64,000 nucleotides of DNA from Diacronema lutheri (Eukaryota > Haptophyta > Pavlovophyceae > Pavlovales > Pavlovaceae). The translations under genes were made by a program, and so were the position numbers. Shown here piece by piece: positions 48,194 through 57,954 of the stretch (positions within the stretch are counted from its first letter, which is position 1; every line of letters begins with the position of its first letter). Under the pieces are notes generated by a model. The model saw only the letters and a program-made list of their open reading frames with translations. It was not told the DNA's origin and made no database searches. Where the stretch lies: assembly GCA_019448385.1 (NCBI GenBank), contig JAGTXO010000008.1, positions 744,001 through 808,000 of the forward strand, given 5' to 3'.

Positions 48194-49555
48194 TCAGCGG
48201 ACAAGCGCACACGGCCGAGTACCCGGTGACGAGCGGCTCGGCGCAGCATTCATCAGCGGGCCAGCTGTGTTTGTGTGAGACGAAAGATGGAGCACGCCCG
48301 GCCTCGTCGGCTTGCCACCACACCGATCGTCGAGCGCGACAGCGTTGAAGAGCATTGCGCGCAGCGTGCGCGCCTCCCACGGCCGACCCGGCATCCCGTC
48401 GTGCAGCACGCTCATGTTGTCGACGAGCAGGACGTCGCCCGCGCGCCACCGGACAAGCGAAACGGACCGACCGAGCGCGCGTCCGATCACCTCCGCCTCG
48501 TGCACGCGCAGCGCGGCGCGCAGGGTGCGCGCGCTCCCATCGGCGCGCACGCCACCCGAGAGCGCGGCCGCGCGCGCGCGCAGCCGCGCGCGCGCGGCGC
48601 AGCGCGCCGCGCCGAGCGGCCGCCGCAGGGCGGGCCCCAAATCGTCGACGAAAGCGAGCGCACGGCCGATGAGCGGCAGCGTGCGCGCGCAACGCCAGAG
48701 GAGTCTGTGCAGCCACCAGCCGGGCGAATCGGCGTACACGCGCCGCTCGAGCTCGCGCGACAGCGCGCCGAGGCCCGCTGCGCCGAGCTCAGCGGCGTTG
48801 AGTGAGAGGGCGCCGCGCGTGCGCCGCGCGCCCGCGCCCGCGACGATCGACGGCTTGGCGAAGCGCAGCTCGAGCATGGCGGGCATGTCGCACACGGGCT
48901 CGCAGCTCGCCGCGCCGTGCGCACGGGCCGCGCGCGCGAGCTCGTCGAGCCCGGCGCCGGCGGGAAGCGCGCACGCGGCTGCAAGCTCGGCGCGCGTTCG
49001 GAAAACCCGCGCGTCAAAGCGCTCGGCCTCGAGCTTGCGACGGAGGGCGGGCGGAAGGAGGGCGAGGGCGCGGACGGCGCAAAAGAGACCCGTCTCGCCG
49101 CCTACCCGCGGCGCCGCCTCGCAGAAAAAGGCGACGAACTCGGGCACGTCGGACGAGTAGTAGTTCTCGGCGTGCGGCACCACGTCGGCGCGCAGGTACC
49201 CACCCGTCCGTTGAAACGAGTTGGTCTCGCGGCACAGACACGCGCCGGCGACGGGCTCGCGGCCGTCTTCGGCAAGAAAGTAGTCGCCGAGCGGGCGCAG
49301 GAACGGCGCAAGCTGCCCCATCGCCTCCGAGAAGGCGCGCGCGTCGCTCACGTCGTACCCGCGGATCAGCAGCGCGCCATGCTCGCGCAGGTGCTCGACG
49401 AGCGCGGCGGCGTGCGCGTGTAGGCGCGTGCCGAGAGCTGCCGCGCTGCACGCCTCACCCTCTGGCTCGAGAACGCGCGGCAGAGCCGCCACACCCGCCG
49501 GCGCACTCCGCTCCGCGCCGTCGAGCGGCCTGAACCGAATCCGCGTGGCGGCCAT
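48194..49555 (-). CDS. TauD/TfdA-like Fe(II)/2-oxoglutarate dioxygenase
   Basis: The protein has 453 residues. ALLIRGYDVSDARAFSEAMG opens the domain. VVPHAENYYSSDVPEFVAFF supplies the HxE metal ligands, and AAPRVGGETGLFCAVRAL is the typical GGET strand. RAGDVLLVDNMSVLHDGMPG holds the distal His, and RPWEARTLRAMLF the 2-oxoglutarate-binding Arg. The family hydroxylates small organic acids, amino acids and related compounds; the substrate is not predictable. The ATG at 49555 is preferred; one nine codons upstream (49582) would overlap the start codon of the divergent OXA1 gene. Confidence 0.82.
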   Translation of the reverse strand: MAATRIRFRPLDGAERSAPAGVAALPRVLEPEGEACSAAALGTRLHAHAAALVEHLREHGALLIRGYDVSDARAFSEAMGQLAPFLRPLGDYFLAEDGREPVAGACLCRETNSFQRTGGYLRADVVPHAENYYSSDVPEFVAFFCEAAPRVGGETGLFCAVRALALLPPALRRKLEAERFDARVFRTRAELAAACALPAGAGLDELARAARAHGAASCEPVCDMPAMLELRFAKPSIVAGAGARRTRGALSLNAAELGAAGLGALSRELERRVYADSPGWWLHRLLWRCARTLPLIGRALAFVDDLGPALRRPLGAARCAARARLRARAAALSGGVRADGSARTLRAALRVHEAEVIGRALGRSVSLVRWRAGDVLLVDNMSVLHDGMPGRPWEARTLRAMLFNAVALDDRCGGKPTRPGVLHLSSHTNTAGPLMNAAPSRSSPGTRPCALVR

Positions 49556-49580
49556 CGCTGCCACACGTGCACCTGAAAAC

Positions 49581-50777
49581 ATGTTGACGAGGCTAGCGCG
49601 TTTTCGCGCGTGGCGCTCGCCGGCGCTTGGCGCGCTGCGCACGGGGCCGGCGCGTGGCTGGGTGCACGGCGCACGCCACGCGTCGAGCGGCGCGTCGACT
49701 CCTTTGCCGCCCGCCGCGCCGGAAATGGCGGTCGGTGCGCCGTTCCCGGCGCTCCCGCCCGAGGGGCTCACGCCGGCGATGGAAGCGGCCATCGCCGCGG
49801 CGAACGGAAGCTACGCGGCGGAGGTTGCGCCGGACTCGTGGTCGCTGACGCACCGCGCAATGGAGCTGATCGATTCTCTTCACGTCGCGAGCGGCTTCGA
49901 GTGGTGGCAAACCATCTTCGCGCTCACTGTGGCGATCCGCGTCGCCGCGTTCCCGTTCACGCTCTTCTCAATGCGCAACTCGGCGGCGCTGACGCGGGTG
50001 AAGCCGCAGAGCGACGCGCTGATGGAGCAGGCGAGCAAGTGCGACATGAGCACCGCCGACGGCCAACGCCGCCACGCCAAGATCCGCGCCGACCTCTTCA
50101 AGCTGTACAGCGACAACAACTGCTCGCCCTTCTACGCGCTCGGACCGATCATGTTGCAGCTGCCAGTTTTCGTCTTCATGTTTTCGGCGCTGCAGGCGAT
50201 GAGCAGCCACAAAACAGGCCACCCGTGGCACGGTTTTGAGACCGGCGGCCTCAGTTGGTTCACCGACCTTTCCGTGCCCGATCCATACTTTGCCCTGCCG
50301 ATCGCAGCATCGGGCACCTTTCTCCTGACGACGCTGCTGCAGGACCCGACGATGGTCGCGAGCCAGGAGCAGGCGCGCACGATGCAGTACGCGGGCATCG
50401 GCATGTCCGTCGTCTTCCTTCCCATCATGGCAACGACGAGCTCCGCCACCGTGCTCTACTTCGCGGCGACCAACGTGATTGGTGTTGCGCAGACCGCGCT
50501 GCTCCGCTCCAAGGCCTTCCGCAGGCTTGCGCGGCTGCCCACGACGGCGCCCGCGCTCGCAGGCGTGGGCGGGGTTGGCGAGCCGCCGCCCGCACCGCCC
50601 GCGCCGCCAAAGATCGAATACTTCGTGCCGCGACAAGTGAAGGGCCGGAAGGGCGGCACGGGCAAGGAACAGGGCGGAGGCGCGAGGCCCGCGACACCGA
50701 CGCGGGCGGATGGCGCTGCGGTGGCGCCGTCGGCTGTGGGCGCGCAAAGCGCAGCGGGGCCACCGCGCCGAACGTGA
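49581..50777 (+). CDS. OXA1: Oxa1/YidC/Alb3-family membrane insertase, probably mitochondrial
   Basis: The protein has 398 residues. The Arg-rich N-terminus (MLTRLARFRAWRSPALG) looks like a mitochondrial presequence. The insertase domain starts near residue 85: GFEWWQTIFALTVAIRVAAF, PFTLFSMRNSAALTRVKPQS, then the cytoplasmic/matrix hairpin HAKIRADLFKLYSDNNCSPF. ALGPIMLQLPVFVFMFSALQ, the last helices (MSVVFLPIMATTSSATVLYF; NVIGVAQTALL) and a charged tail follow. It inserts inner-membrane proteins, including those made in mitochondria. A plastid Alb3 role is the alternative. The start codon abuts the divergent dioxygenase gene. Confidence 0.92.
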   Translation: MLTRLARFRAWRSPALGALRTGPARGWVHGARHASSGASTPLPPAAPEMAVGAPFPALPPEGLTPAMEAAIAAANGSYAAEVAPDSWSLTHRAMELIDSLHVASGFEWWQTIFALTVAIRVAAFPFTLFSMRNSAALTRVKPQSDALMEQASKCDMSTADGQRRHAKIRADLFKLYSDNNCSPFYALGPIMLQLPVFVFMFSALQAMSSHKTGHPWHGFETGGLSWFTDLSVPDPYFALPIAASGTFLLTTLLQDPTMVASQEQARTMQYAGIGMSVVFLPIMATTSSATVLYFAATNVIGVAQTALLRSKAFRRLARLPTTAPALAGVGGVGEPPPAPPAPPKIEYFVPRQVKGRKGGTGKEQGGGARPATPTRADGAAVAPSAVGAQSAAGPPRRT

Positions 50778-51232
50778 GTGGGTGGCCATGTGCACTTGCG
50801 ACTTGCCATTTGCCCATCCCTCCTCAGGCTGTGAGCAGGCTGTGAGCCAGATTCCGCTGGCTTTCAAAAGAGGCTTCCGCCCTCCTCGGACACTGCCACC
50901 GCCTCTTCGGAGACGGGCGGGCGAGGCGCGATGATCGGCTACCACGCGGCGATGATTTTCTGGTGCGGCGAGGCGCCCTTTCACCGCGTGCGCTGTATCG
51001 CACGGCCCTCCAGCCAATTGGCCGAGCTGCGCGCGCGCGGGACAGGGCGCGCGTGTCCTAGGCGAGCGCGATGGTGACGCCACTGCGCGTGCAGGGCGCG
51101 AGCGCGCCGCGCGCACGTGCGCTTTCGCCTCGCTCGACACGCGCCTCGTCGGCCTTGCCCACGACCGTACAACCCTGCGCGTTTGCGCCATGGCACGACC
51201 GCTCGCTCTCGCCTGCGGCGGTATGTGCGCAG
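50778..51232. other. Interval between OXA1 and the DP1/HVA22 gene
   Basis: About 450 bases. The first exon of the DP1/HVA22 gene should lie here; an ATG near 50931 (MIGYHAAMIFW) is the only hydrophobic start seen. I could not prove it. Confidence 0.4.
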
Positions 51233-52186
51233 CACGGCGGCGGGCACAGTGTTCCCGGCGTACAAGTCGTTCAAGGCGCTGCGCACGAATGACGAGGAGG
51301 AGACGCAAAAGTGGCTCAAGTACTGGGTGGTGTACGCGCTCTTTGTCGTCGCGCAGTTCATGGCTGACCTCATCCTGCCATGGTGAGCGCAGTCGTCGTG
51401 CGAGCGTCTGCAAACTAGCCGCCAGCAGCCGTGGGCGAGGGATGAGTTGGCGTCGGGGGGTGGGTGGGTGGGTGGGAGGGGGGGGGGGGGGGGGGGGGAG
51501 GGGGTAAGGGTGAGGGGGAGGGGCATCGGCTGCATGCGGCTTACCGCATGCGTTCTCTCGCGTCATCGTCAGGGTGCCGCTCTACTTTGAGGCCAAGGTG
51601 GCTTTCATCCTGTGGCTGCAGCTGCCGCAGTTCAACGTGCGCGCCCTGAGAAAGCCCGTTGAATGCGCGCAGCCCAGCCGCCTCCCGCCGTCTCTCCATG
51701 CCCCTCTGCGCGCCCCTCTCGCTCCACCGCGGCCGCGCGCGCGCGCGCGTCCACGCGCGTACGCCCCTCTGCCGCGCCCGCGCACTGCGGACCAACCGCT
51801 CGCCGCGCGCCCGCCGTCTGTGCGGTTCGTCGCCGCCGTCTGTGCGGTCCGTCGCGTCGGTGGGGCAGGGCGCGAGCTTTGTGTACCTCTCCTTTATCGA
51901 GCCGTTCCTCAAGGCGAAGGAGGAGAAGATCGACTTTGCCATCGCAAACTCCGGCCGCCTTGCGAAGGAGCACAGCTCTAAGGTCATCAGCTCGATCACC
52001 GACAAGGCGGGGTCGCTCTCATCAGAGGCACGGCGCGCACGTGCCGTGTTGCGCGGCGCCATTGATCGCGCCGAACGGTGCACGGGCTGAGCTTTGCACG
52101 GCGTGCGCCGCGCGCCGCCGCGCTGCGCGCAGGTGATCAAGCGGACGAACAAAGCGAAGCCGTCGGCGGAATCCAAGGCTGACTGA
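51233..52186 (+). CDS. TB2/DP1/HVA22 (REEP5/Yop1-like) ER-shaping protein, 5' exon missing
   Basis: Exons read by phase are 51233-51382, 51573-51636, 51869-about 52045, and 52133-52186. The joined core is FPAYKSFKAL, EETQKWLKYWVVYALFVVAQ, LILPW joined to VPLYFEAKVAFILWLQLPQF, then GASFVYLSFIEPFLKAKEEK. That is the DP1 pattern of two reticulon-like hairpins that curve ER tubules. Donors are GTGAGC and GTGCGC; the first join completes a Trp codon (phase 2). The last exon, VIKRTNKAKPSAESKAD, is a Lys-rich end; its donor is uncertain. The first exon with the initiator Met was not identified. A G run (51478-51498) lies in the first visible intron. Confidence 0.82.
51478..51498 (+). repeat. Intronic poly-G run
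   Basis: A 21-base G run, preceded by gggtgggtgggtgggag, on the sense strand in an intron of the DP1/HVA22 gene. It has strong G-quadruplex potential. Confidence 0.9.
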
Positions 52187-52326
52187 CGCAGAATTTGGAG
52201 AATCCTTGGAGTGGCTCATGTGACCTTTGGGGTTGGGCGCAGGACCAATGACTGCAAACTGCCACTGTCGGCTCTTCTGCGCCTGTGGAGTTCGTTGTCC
52301 GCGCGCGGGAAAAAAAGAAAAAAAAA

Positions 52327-52346
52327 GGGGGGGGGGGGGGGGGGGG
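52327..52346 (+). repeat. A-run followed by 20-base poly-G
   Basis: It lies between the 3' ends of the convergent DP1/HVA22 and rhodopsin-kinase genes, 13 bases from the latter's stop. Confidence 0.9.
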
Positions 52347-52358
52347 AGGACACAAAGT

Positions 52359-53856
52359 CTATGACTCGGTCCACGCGAGCACGTCGCGGCTGCTCCCGTA
52401 CCGGGCTTGCACGCGGCAGTCACTCGCCACGCCGTTGGTGCCATCGCCCGCCGCACCCGCGCCGCAGCCGCCGGCTTGGCGCGCGCCGTCAAAGTCAAGC
52501 CACGCGCGCGCGTGCATCGCGAGCATCGCCTTGGCGCGCGCGCCGAGCTCGTCGGTGGCGAGGCCTGCGCACTCGTCGAGCAGCTTGTCGATGGCGCGCG
52601 CGGCGAGCGCGTCGCCGAGCAGGTCGACTGCCCACGCGAGGCAGCCGAGCAGCGTCGCGGTGCGCTCGGGCAGCTCGACGCGCACGCCAAAGTCGTGCTG
52701 CAGCGCGGCGACGAGCAGCGTCGCGAGCTCGCGCAGCAGTGGGATTGATGCTTCAATATGCGCGTGTTGGTCCTCGCTGCGCGCGTTCGCGCCTCGCGCG
52801 GCGCCGTGCCTCGCGCCCGCCGCCGCGACGCAGCCGTGCGCCGCGCTGCGCGCGCGGTAGTCGACCTGCCGGCAGCTGCCGAGCGACTGCGCGACGAGCT
52901 GCACGAGCGATTGGTGCGGGACGGGCTTGGTGAGGCACGCGCTCATCCCCGCGTCGATCGACTTTCGCATCTCCGCGTCCATCGCGTTGGCGGTGAGCGC
53001 GACGATCGGTATGTGCGCCGCCCAGGGCTCGACGCCATACTGCATCAACCGAATGAGCTGCGATGCCTGCCGGCCGGTGAGCATTGGCATGTTGATGTCC
53101 ATCACGATCATGTCGACGCCATCCGCCGAGCGGAGCTCGCGGAATGCCGACGCGATCGCCTCGAGCCCGTTGTGCGCCTCCGTCACACGGTGGCCGTCGA
53201 GGAACATCGCGATCACGACGCGGTTCATCTCGTCGTCCTCGACGAGCAGCAGCCGGCCGGGCGCGCCGGGCGCCGAGCGCGCGTCCGGCCCGCACTCATC
53301 GGGCGGGCGGCATGCGCAGGGCGATTGCGGCTCGCTCGTGCCATTTTCGCGCGCTTGCTGGACCATGTCGCACGCGCGCATGGGCGGCAGGTGCGGCAGC
53401 GCGCCGAGCGGCGCGCTCGCGACCGGCCCATCGTAAAAGCCCTGCGCGCGTTGCGAGCACGTGTGTGGCGGGGGAAGGGGGGTTGAGGTCGCGCGAGCGG
53501 CCAGCGTCGGGCAATGCGGCGAGCGCGCGCGCGCGCGGCGCGCGCGCACGAGCGTCGCGAGCTTGAAGGTGAAGGTGGAGCCGGCGCCAAGCGATGACTC
53601 GACGGTGAGCGTGCCGCCCATCGCCTTGACGAGCTCCTTGCAGATGGTCAGCCCGATGCCCGACGCGCTCGAGAGGCCCTGTCCGCCATTAGGCAGCGCC
53701 GCGTCGCCCATCGCCGTCTCGAAGAGCTCAAAAATGCGCGTGAGCGCATTGTGCGGAATACCAATACCCGTGTCGCACACGCTCGCGCACAGCTCGACGG
53801 GCACGCACGCGCTGTGCGGCAGCAGGGAAGGCGCGAGCAGCGCGCGCGCGTGGTCA

Positions 53857-53897
<41 letters not shown>

Positions 53898-56053
53898 AAT
53901 CACACACCTACCGCGCTTGCATGCCCCCCCCCCCCCCACCCCCCTTTTCCCCTGTCTCCTCCCTCATTCTCTCTCCCGCGCATGTGCGCTCACCGCGGTG
54001 CGTACTCGGCGGCCTGCACGTCGAGGCCAAGCTCGGCAGCGCGGGCCGGATCGAGGGGCGTGACGCTGACGTCGAGCCGCACCGAGCCGTGCAGCGTGTA
54101 CTTGATCGCGTTGGTGCCCAAGTTTGTAAGCACCTGCTGGATGCGCGCGTCGTCGCCCGTGAGCACGCGCAGCGCGCCCGCGCCGTCCGGCTGGACGGTG
54201 ACGAGCAGCTCGACGTGCTGCTGGCGCAACTCGATTGCAGAGAGCACATGGCGGCAACGGCCGTGGACGGCGTCAACCATCTCGCGCAGGTCAAACTCGC
54301 GCGCGTTGAGCGCGAGCCGCCCCTGCTGCACCTTGGACACGTCGAGCACGTCCGAGACGAGCACGCACAAGTGTTCGGCCGACCGGAGCGACGAGCGGAT
54401 GAACGGCGCGAGGACCTCGTGGCTCCACTCGACGTCGGCCTTCTGGTTGATCAGTTGAAGGAGCCCAATTAACGCCGAGAGCGGCGTGCGCATCTCGTGC
54501 GACATGCACGCGAGGAACTTGTCCTTCGCGTCGTTGACGGCCTCGATCTGCGCGCGGCTCGCCTCCGCCATCATCCGCTCGACCTCGGCGGTCATGTCGG
54601 CGCACAGGCAGACGAGGCCGACGGTGCGCCCCTCGGCGTTGCGCGTGACCGACGCGGTGACGAGCAGCAACGTCGTCGAGCCGCGCGACGAGCTTTTGCC
54701 GCTGCCCGAGCCGACGGTGCCGCTGCTGGCGTGCGCGCTGCTGCTCCCGCCGAAGCTGCCGCCCGCACCACCCGCACTGTCCGACGCGACGGACGCCGGC
54801 TCGTCGGAGGTGCTGGCGGAGGCCTGCGTGTGCTCGAAGCGGAGCTCGAACGAAACCGAAGTGCGCGCCGTCTTCGCCGCGTCGCGCCCCGGCGGCGAGA
54901 GGATCTCCTCGAGCGCGCGCCGGCAGCCGGCGGACGATGCGGGGCTGAGCTTGTGCAGTGCCCAGAGAGGCTCGCCGTGCGCTGCGTCCGGCTTGACGCG
55001 GCTACGGTCGGCGACCTGGCGATTCCAGACGGTGATCTCGCCGAGCGAGTTGGTCACGATGATCGGCACAGCCGCCGACGCGATCATCTCGTGCAGGTCG
55101 TCCTCCATCACCTGCCGCTCCGCCTTGACGTGCGTGAAGTCGTCGACGAGCTTGTCCGACGCGACCTTGACGTGGCCCTGCAGCATCGTCGTGGTGATGA
55201 GCAGCTTGGAGAGCACATCGGCGACGGTGTACATTCGGAACTCCACCGCCGCGGGCGCCACGCCCAGCGCGACCACCAGCCAGATCACCGGGAAGATGTG
55301 CCACGTCGTAAAGACGAACATGCCGACAACCGACCGCTGCCACGCAAACGACGGTGACTCGCGCAGCGAGTGGAAGAGCAACACGCAGAGCTTGCTAAGC
55401 GAGCCCTGCGAAAGAAGGATCAACCCGACCGAGAGCGGGATGCATCGCACGTCCACCGAGCCGGCGAACCCCGCCTCGATCGTGACGAAGGCGAGCAGGA
55501 GACGTGCGCACGCCTGCTGCGGCCGTACCTTTGTGAGCGAGTTGAGCAGCACGCACATGAGCGAGATCGTGTGGTGCCACACGATGTAGCGGGTGAGCGA
55601 GAGGCGTTGCCCAGAGATGTCCGCGATCGAGATCTGCCCGTGCGCCATCTTCACCACGTACGAGCAGCACGCGATGCAGTTGATGGTCAAACCGCACAGC
55701 ACGGACAGACTCGAGTGCAGGATCTCAGGCCAGAGGACGAAGAGCACGCAGTCGACCATGATGATCGCGATGAACATGGCGACGGCGAGCGACGACGCGT
55801 AACTGTCCGACTCGTCCAGCGGCGCGGACACCATCCCAATCGTGCCGAGGTGCGGCGAGCGGCCGAGCAGGTCGAGCAGTTTCTCGCACACGGCGAACGA
55901 GCCGATCACCCATGCGGGGTGCGAGACGCAGTCGAGGAGGCGCTGCGCGCGCGCGTCGGGCGCATACGCGCCGATGAGGGCGACGACTGGGCTCGTCGCC
56001 ACCGCGAGCACGAGCAGCACCGCCGGCAGCAGCACTTCGCCGTGCGGCATCAT
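52359..56053 (-). CDS. Rhodopsin-linked hybrid histidine kinase (opsin-PAS-HisKA-HATPase-receiver)
   Basis: Exon 1 is 56053-53994 and exon 2 starts at 53811. The intron 53993-53812 (GTGAGC..CACAG) joins split Arg codons in phase 2. A further in-frame intron (53549-53442) is likely. Residues 1-300 have about nine hydrophobic helices. The last seven fit a microbial rhodopsin: helix C RYIVWHHT, helix F FTTWHIFPVIWLV and helix G YTVADVLSKLL, with the retinal-binding Lys near 283. Then come PAS (PIIVTNSLGEITVWNRQ), HisKA (FLACMSHEMRTPLSALIG, His near 519), N-box (RIQQVLTNLGTNAIKY), G1 (CDTGIGIP), F and G2 boxes, and a receiver (LLLVEDDEMNRVV; MIVMDINMPML; Lys in LTKPV). It is likely a light sensor signalling by phosphotransfer. 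The helix-C Asp is replaced by Val. Confidence 0.85.
53812..53993 (-). other. Intron of the rhodopsin kinase with long poly-G on the sense strand
   Basis: 182 bases, donor GTGAGC, acceptor CCGCACAG. It contains two C runs on the plus strand (53860-53896 and about 53924-53937), which are poly-G in the transcript. Confidence 0.8.
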
Positions 56054-56148
56054 TCCTGACCTCCGCGCGTGGCCTGCACCTCCGTTTTTGTTGGCCCCCC
56101 CCACCCGGCGATTGTTCTCACTTTGGGCCAACACGTTTCGTTCGCCTC

Positions 56149-56178
56149 GATTTCCTTCTCTCGCGAGAGAAGGAAATC
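56149..56178. promoter_or_regulatory. Perfect 30-bp palindrome
   Basis: Each half is gatttccttctctcg and its exact complement; there is no spacer. It sits 39 bases past the stop of the RBPMS-like gene and 96 bases before the ATG of the rhodopsin kinase, both on the minus strand. It could be a dimeric transcription-factor site for the kinase gene or a 3'-end hairpin of the upstream gene. Confidence 0.7.
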
Positions 56179-56216
56179 CCTATATGACATCCGGACTCCC
56201 GGACACCGGCCGGCCC

Positions 56217-57578
56217 TCACATTTGCTCGTCGTCGTCGAGCGAGAAGGGCACGGCGTGCGGGTCGGGCAGCTCGGCCGACCGGTCGTCCATCCGCTCGCT
56301 CACCGCCGCGCTGCCACCTGCCGGCGCGCGCAACTCGACGTCGGGCCAGCGGGACGCGCCGCCTCCGGCCGCTGCGTGGTGGTCGTCGCCACCACCACAG
56401 CCGCCGCCGCCGTCGCCCGCCCGGCCCCAGCGCTCGCGCCGAGCGTGGTCGCCGCGCGCGCCGCCGTTGGGCTCGTACGCCGCCTCGCGCACGTCCGCGC
56501 GGCCGGCATGCCGCTCGTCGATGTAACCGTCGTCACTCAAGGCATCCGCCGAGCGCCGGCCACCGCCGCCTTCGCCGCCTTCGCCGCCGTCGCGCGGCTC
56601 GTCGCGGTCGCGGCGGCGGTCGCGCTCGCGCTCAAACGCGTCGGCCTCCCGCCGGCCGCCGCCGCCACTGCCCTCGTAGCCGCCTGCCGCATGGCGGTCG
56701 CGCGGCTCGGCGTCGCGCGGCGGTGCAGGCGGGCCGCGGTTCACCTTTGCAAAGTCGCAGCCGAGGCCGCGCGTGTCGTTCTTGTCCATGCGATAACCCT
56801 GCACGTGGTTACGCGCCGCCGTCGCGTGGAACTTGTTGTCAAACTCGGCGAAGCATAGCCACCGGTGCGGCTCACCTGCCCGCTTGGCCTCCTTTGCAAT
56901 CAGCCGGACGGATTGGAATCCGGCGTACGGGCGGAAGATGTGCGAGAGCTCGCGCTGTGTCGCGTCAGCGGGCACGTTGTCGATGTACAGCGTCGCAGAC
57001 GCACCCGGCGGGATCGGCATCGCCAGCCGCTCCGGTGCCGGCGCGCATGGCGCGTAGTGCATCGGCGGCACGAGCGGCGCGAGGTGCGGCGGCGGCGCGC
57101 GCGGGTCGTACGTGGCGGCGACGGGCGCGTAACCCAGCGATGCGGGCGGGAGCGCAAGCACAGCGGCACGCGGCGGCACCTCGTACCCGTATGCGTCCCC
57201 ATCGCCGTGTGCGCGCGCGTGCGCGCGGTTGGCGGGCGGCGAGCGGCCGGCGCCGCGCCCGGCGGCCGGCTCGTCCTCGCGCGCACGCTTAGGCGCGGGC
57301 AGCGGCGAGCGCTGCGGAATGGCGCGCATCGGCTTGGCAAATTGCATGCGTAGCGGCACCGGCACACCGCTCACGCGCTGCCCGTCGAGCATCTCCTTGG
57401 CCGCGGCGGCCAGGTCGGGCACCTCGAACTCGACAAAGCCGACGACGCGCGCGCTCTTGTCGGTGCGCAACCGCGATGTCAGGTAGCCGCGCAGGTGACG
57501 GAAGATGCCTGACAGTTCCGACTCCTTCATCTCGCTCGGCAGGTCCGCGACAAAGAGCGTGTTCGAAGCCTGCGCCAT
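56217..57578 (-). CDS. RBPMS/Scw1-like RNA-binding protein with two RRMs
   Basis: The protein has 453 residues. RRM1 (~residues 5-85) has RNP2 as TLFVADLPSEMKESEL and RNP1 as RVVGFVEFEV, with the FRHLRGY turn and LRMQFAKPM end of the RBPMS/Nrd1/Scw1 group. RRM2 (~190-275) has ATLYIDNVPADATQRELSHI, FRPYAGFQSVRLI and WLCFAEFDNKFHATAA. Between them is a Pro/Ala/Tyr-rich linker. The C-terminal 170 residues are Gly/Arg/Asp-rich (RERDRRRDRDEPRDGG) and end in a short acidic motif, DDDEQM. These proteins bind mRNA UTRs to control stability or localisation. The ATG at 57578 starts just before RRM1. Confidence 0.9.
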   Translation of the reverse strand: MAQASNTLFVADLPSEMKESELSGIFRHLRGYLTSRLRTDKSARVVGFVEFEVPDLAAAAKEMLDGQRVSGVPVPLRMQFAKPMRAIPQRSPLPAPKRAREDEPAAGRGAGRSPPANRAHARAHGDGDAYGYEVPPRAAVLALPPASLGYAPVAATYDPRAPPPHLAPLVPPMHYAPCAPAPERLAMPIPPGASATLYIDNVPADATQRELSHIFRPYAGFQSVRLIAKEAKRAGEPHRWLCFAEFDNKFHATAARNHVQGYRMDKNDTRGLGCDFAKVNRGPPAPPRDAEPRDRHAAGGYEGSGGGGRREADAFERERDRRRDRDEPRDGGEGGEGGGGRRSADALSDDGYIDERHAGRADVREAAYEPNGGARGDHARRERWGRAGDGGGGCGGGDDHHAAAGGGASRWPDVELRAPAGGSAAVSERMDDRSAELPDPHAVPFSLDDDEQM

Positions 57579-57868
57579 GCTCGGCGGCGGCGCGCCGGCC
57601 TTGCACCAATGTCCGCGAGGCGAGAGCGAAAATCCCAGAAACCAGTTCACGAAAAAGAACCATCCAACGGCCGAGAGGCCATCGCACGAGGAGCACGACA
57701 GGGCTGACACGCCCGGCAGTGCGAGCGAGGATGAGGACGTCGACTTCGACGCTTCCGAGAGGCCGTCGCTGAGCACTGGAGCCGCGCCGACGCGCGGGCT
57801 GCCGGGGATTGTGGCTGCGCCGAGGCGCCCATGTCCCCATCGGCGCGGTGCGCGGACGTACCTCGACG

Positions 57869-57913
57869 CCCCCCCCCCCCCCCCCCCACCCCCCTCCCCC
57901 CCCTCCCCCCCCC
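57869..57913 (-). repeat. Long C-rich (sense G-rich) run in the RhoGAP 3' part
   Basis: About 45 bases of nearly pure C on the plus strand, interrupted by A and T. On the minus strand it is followed by GAG then GTACGT, a consensus donor, so the run may be inside or next to an intron. Confidence 0.85.
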
Positions 57914-57954
57914 AATCCCAAGACCTTGATCGTTACGGCCGCGCCCTCGCGCTC

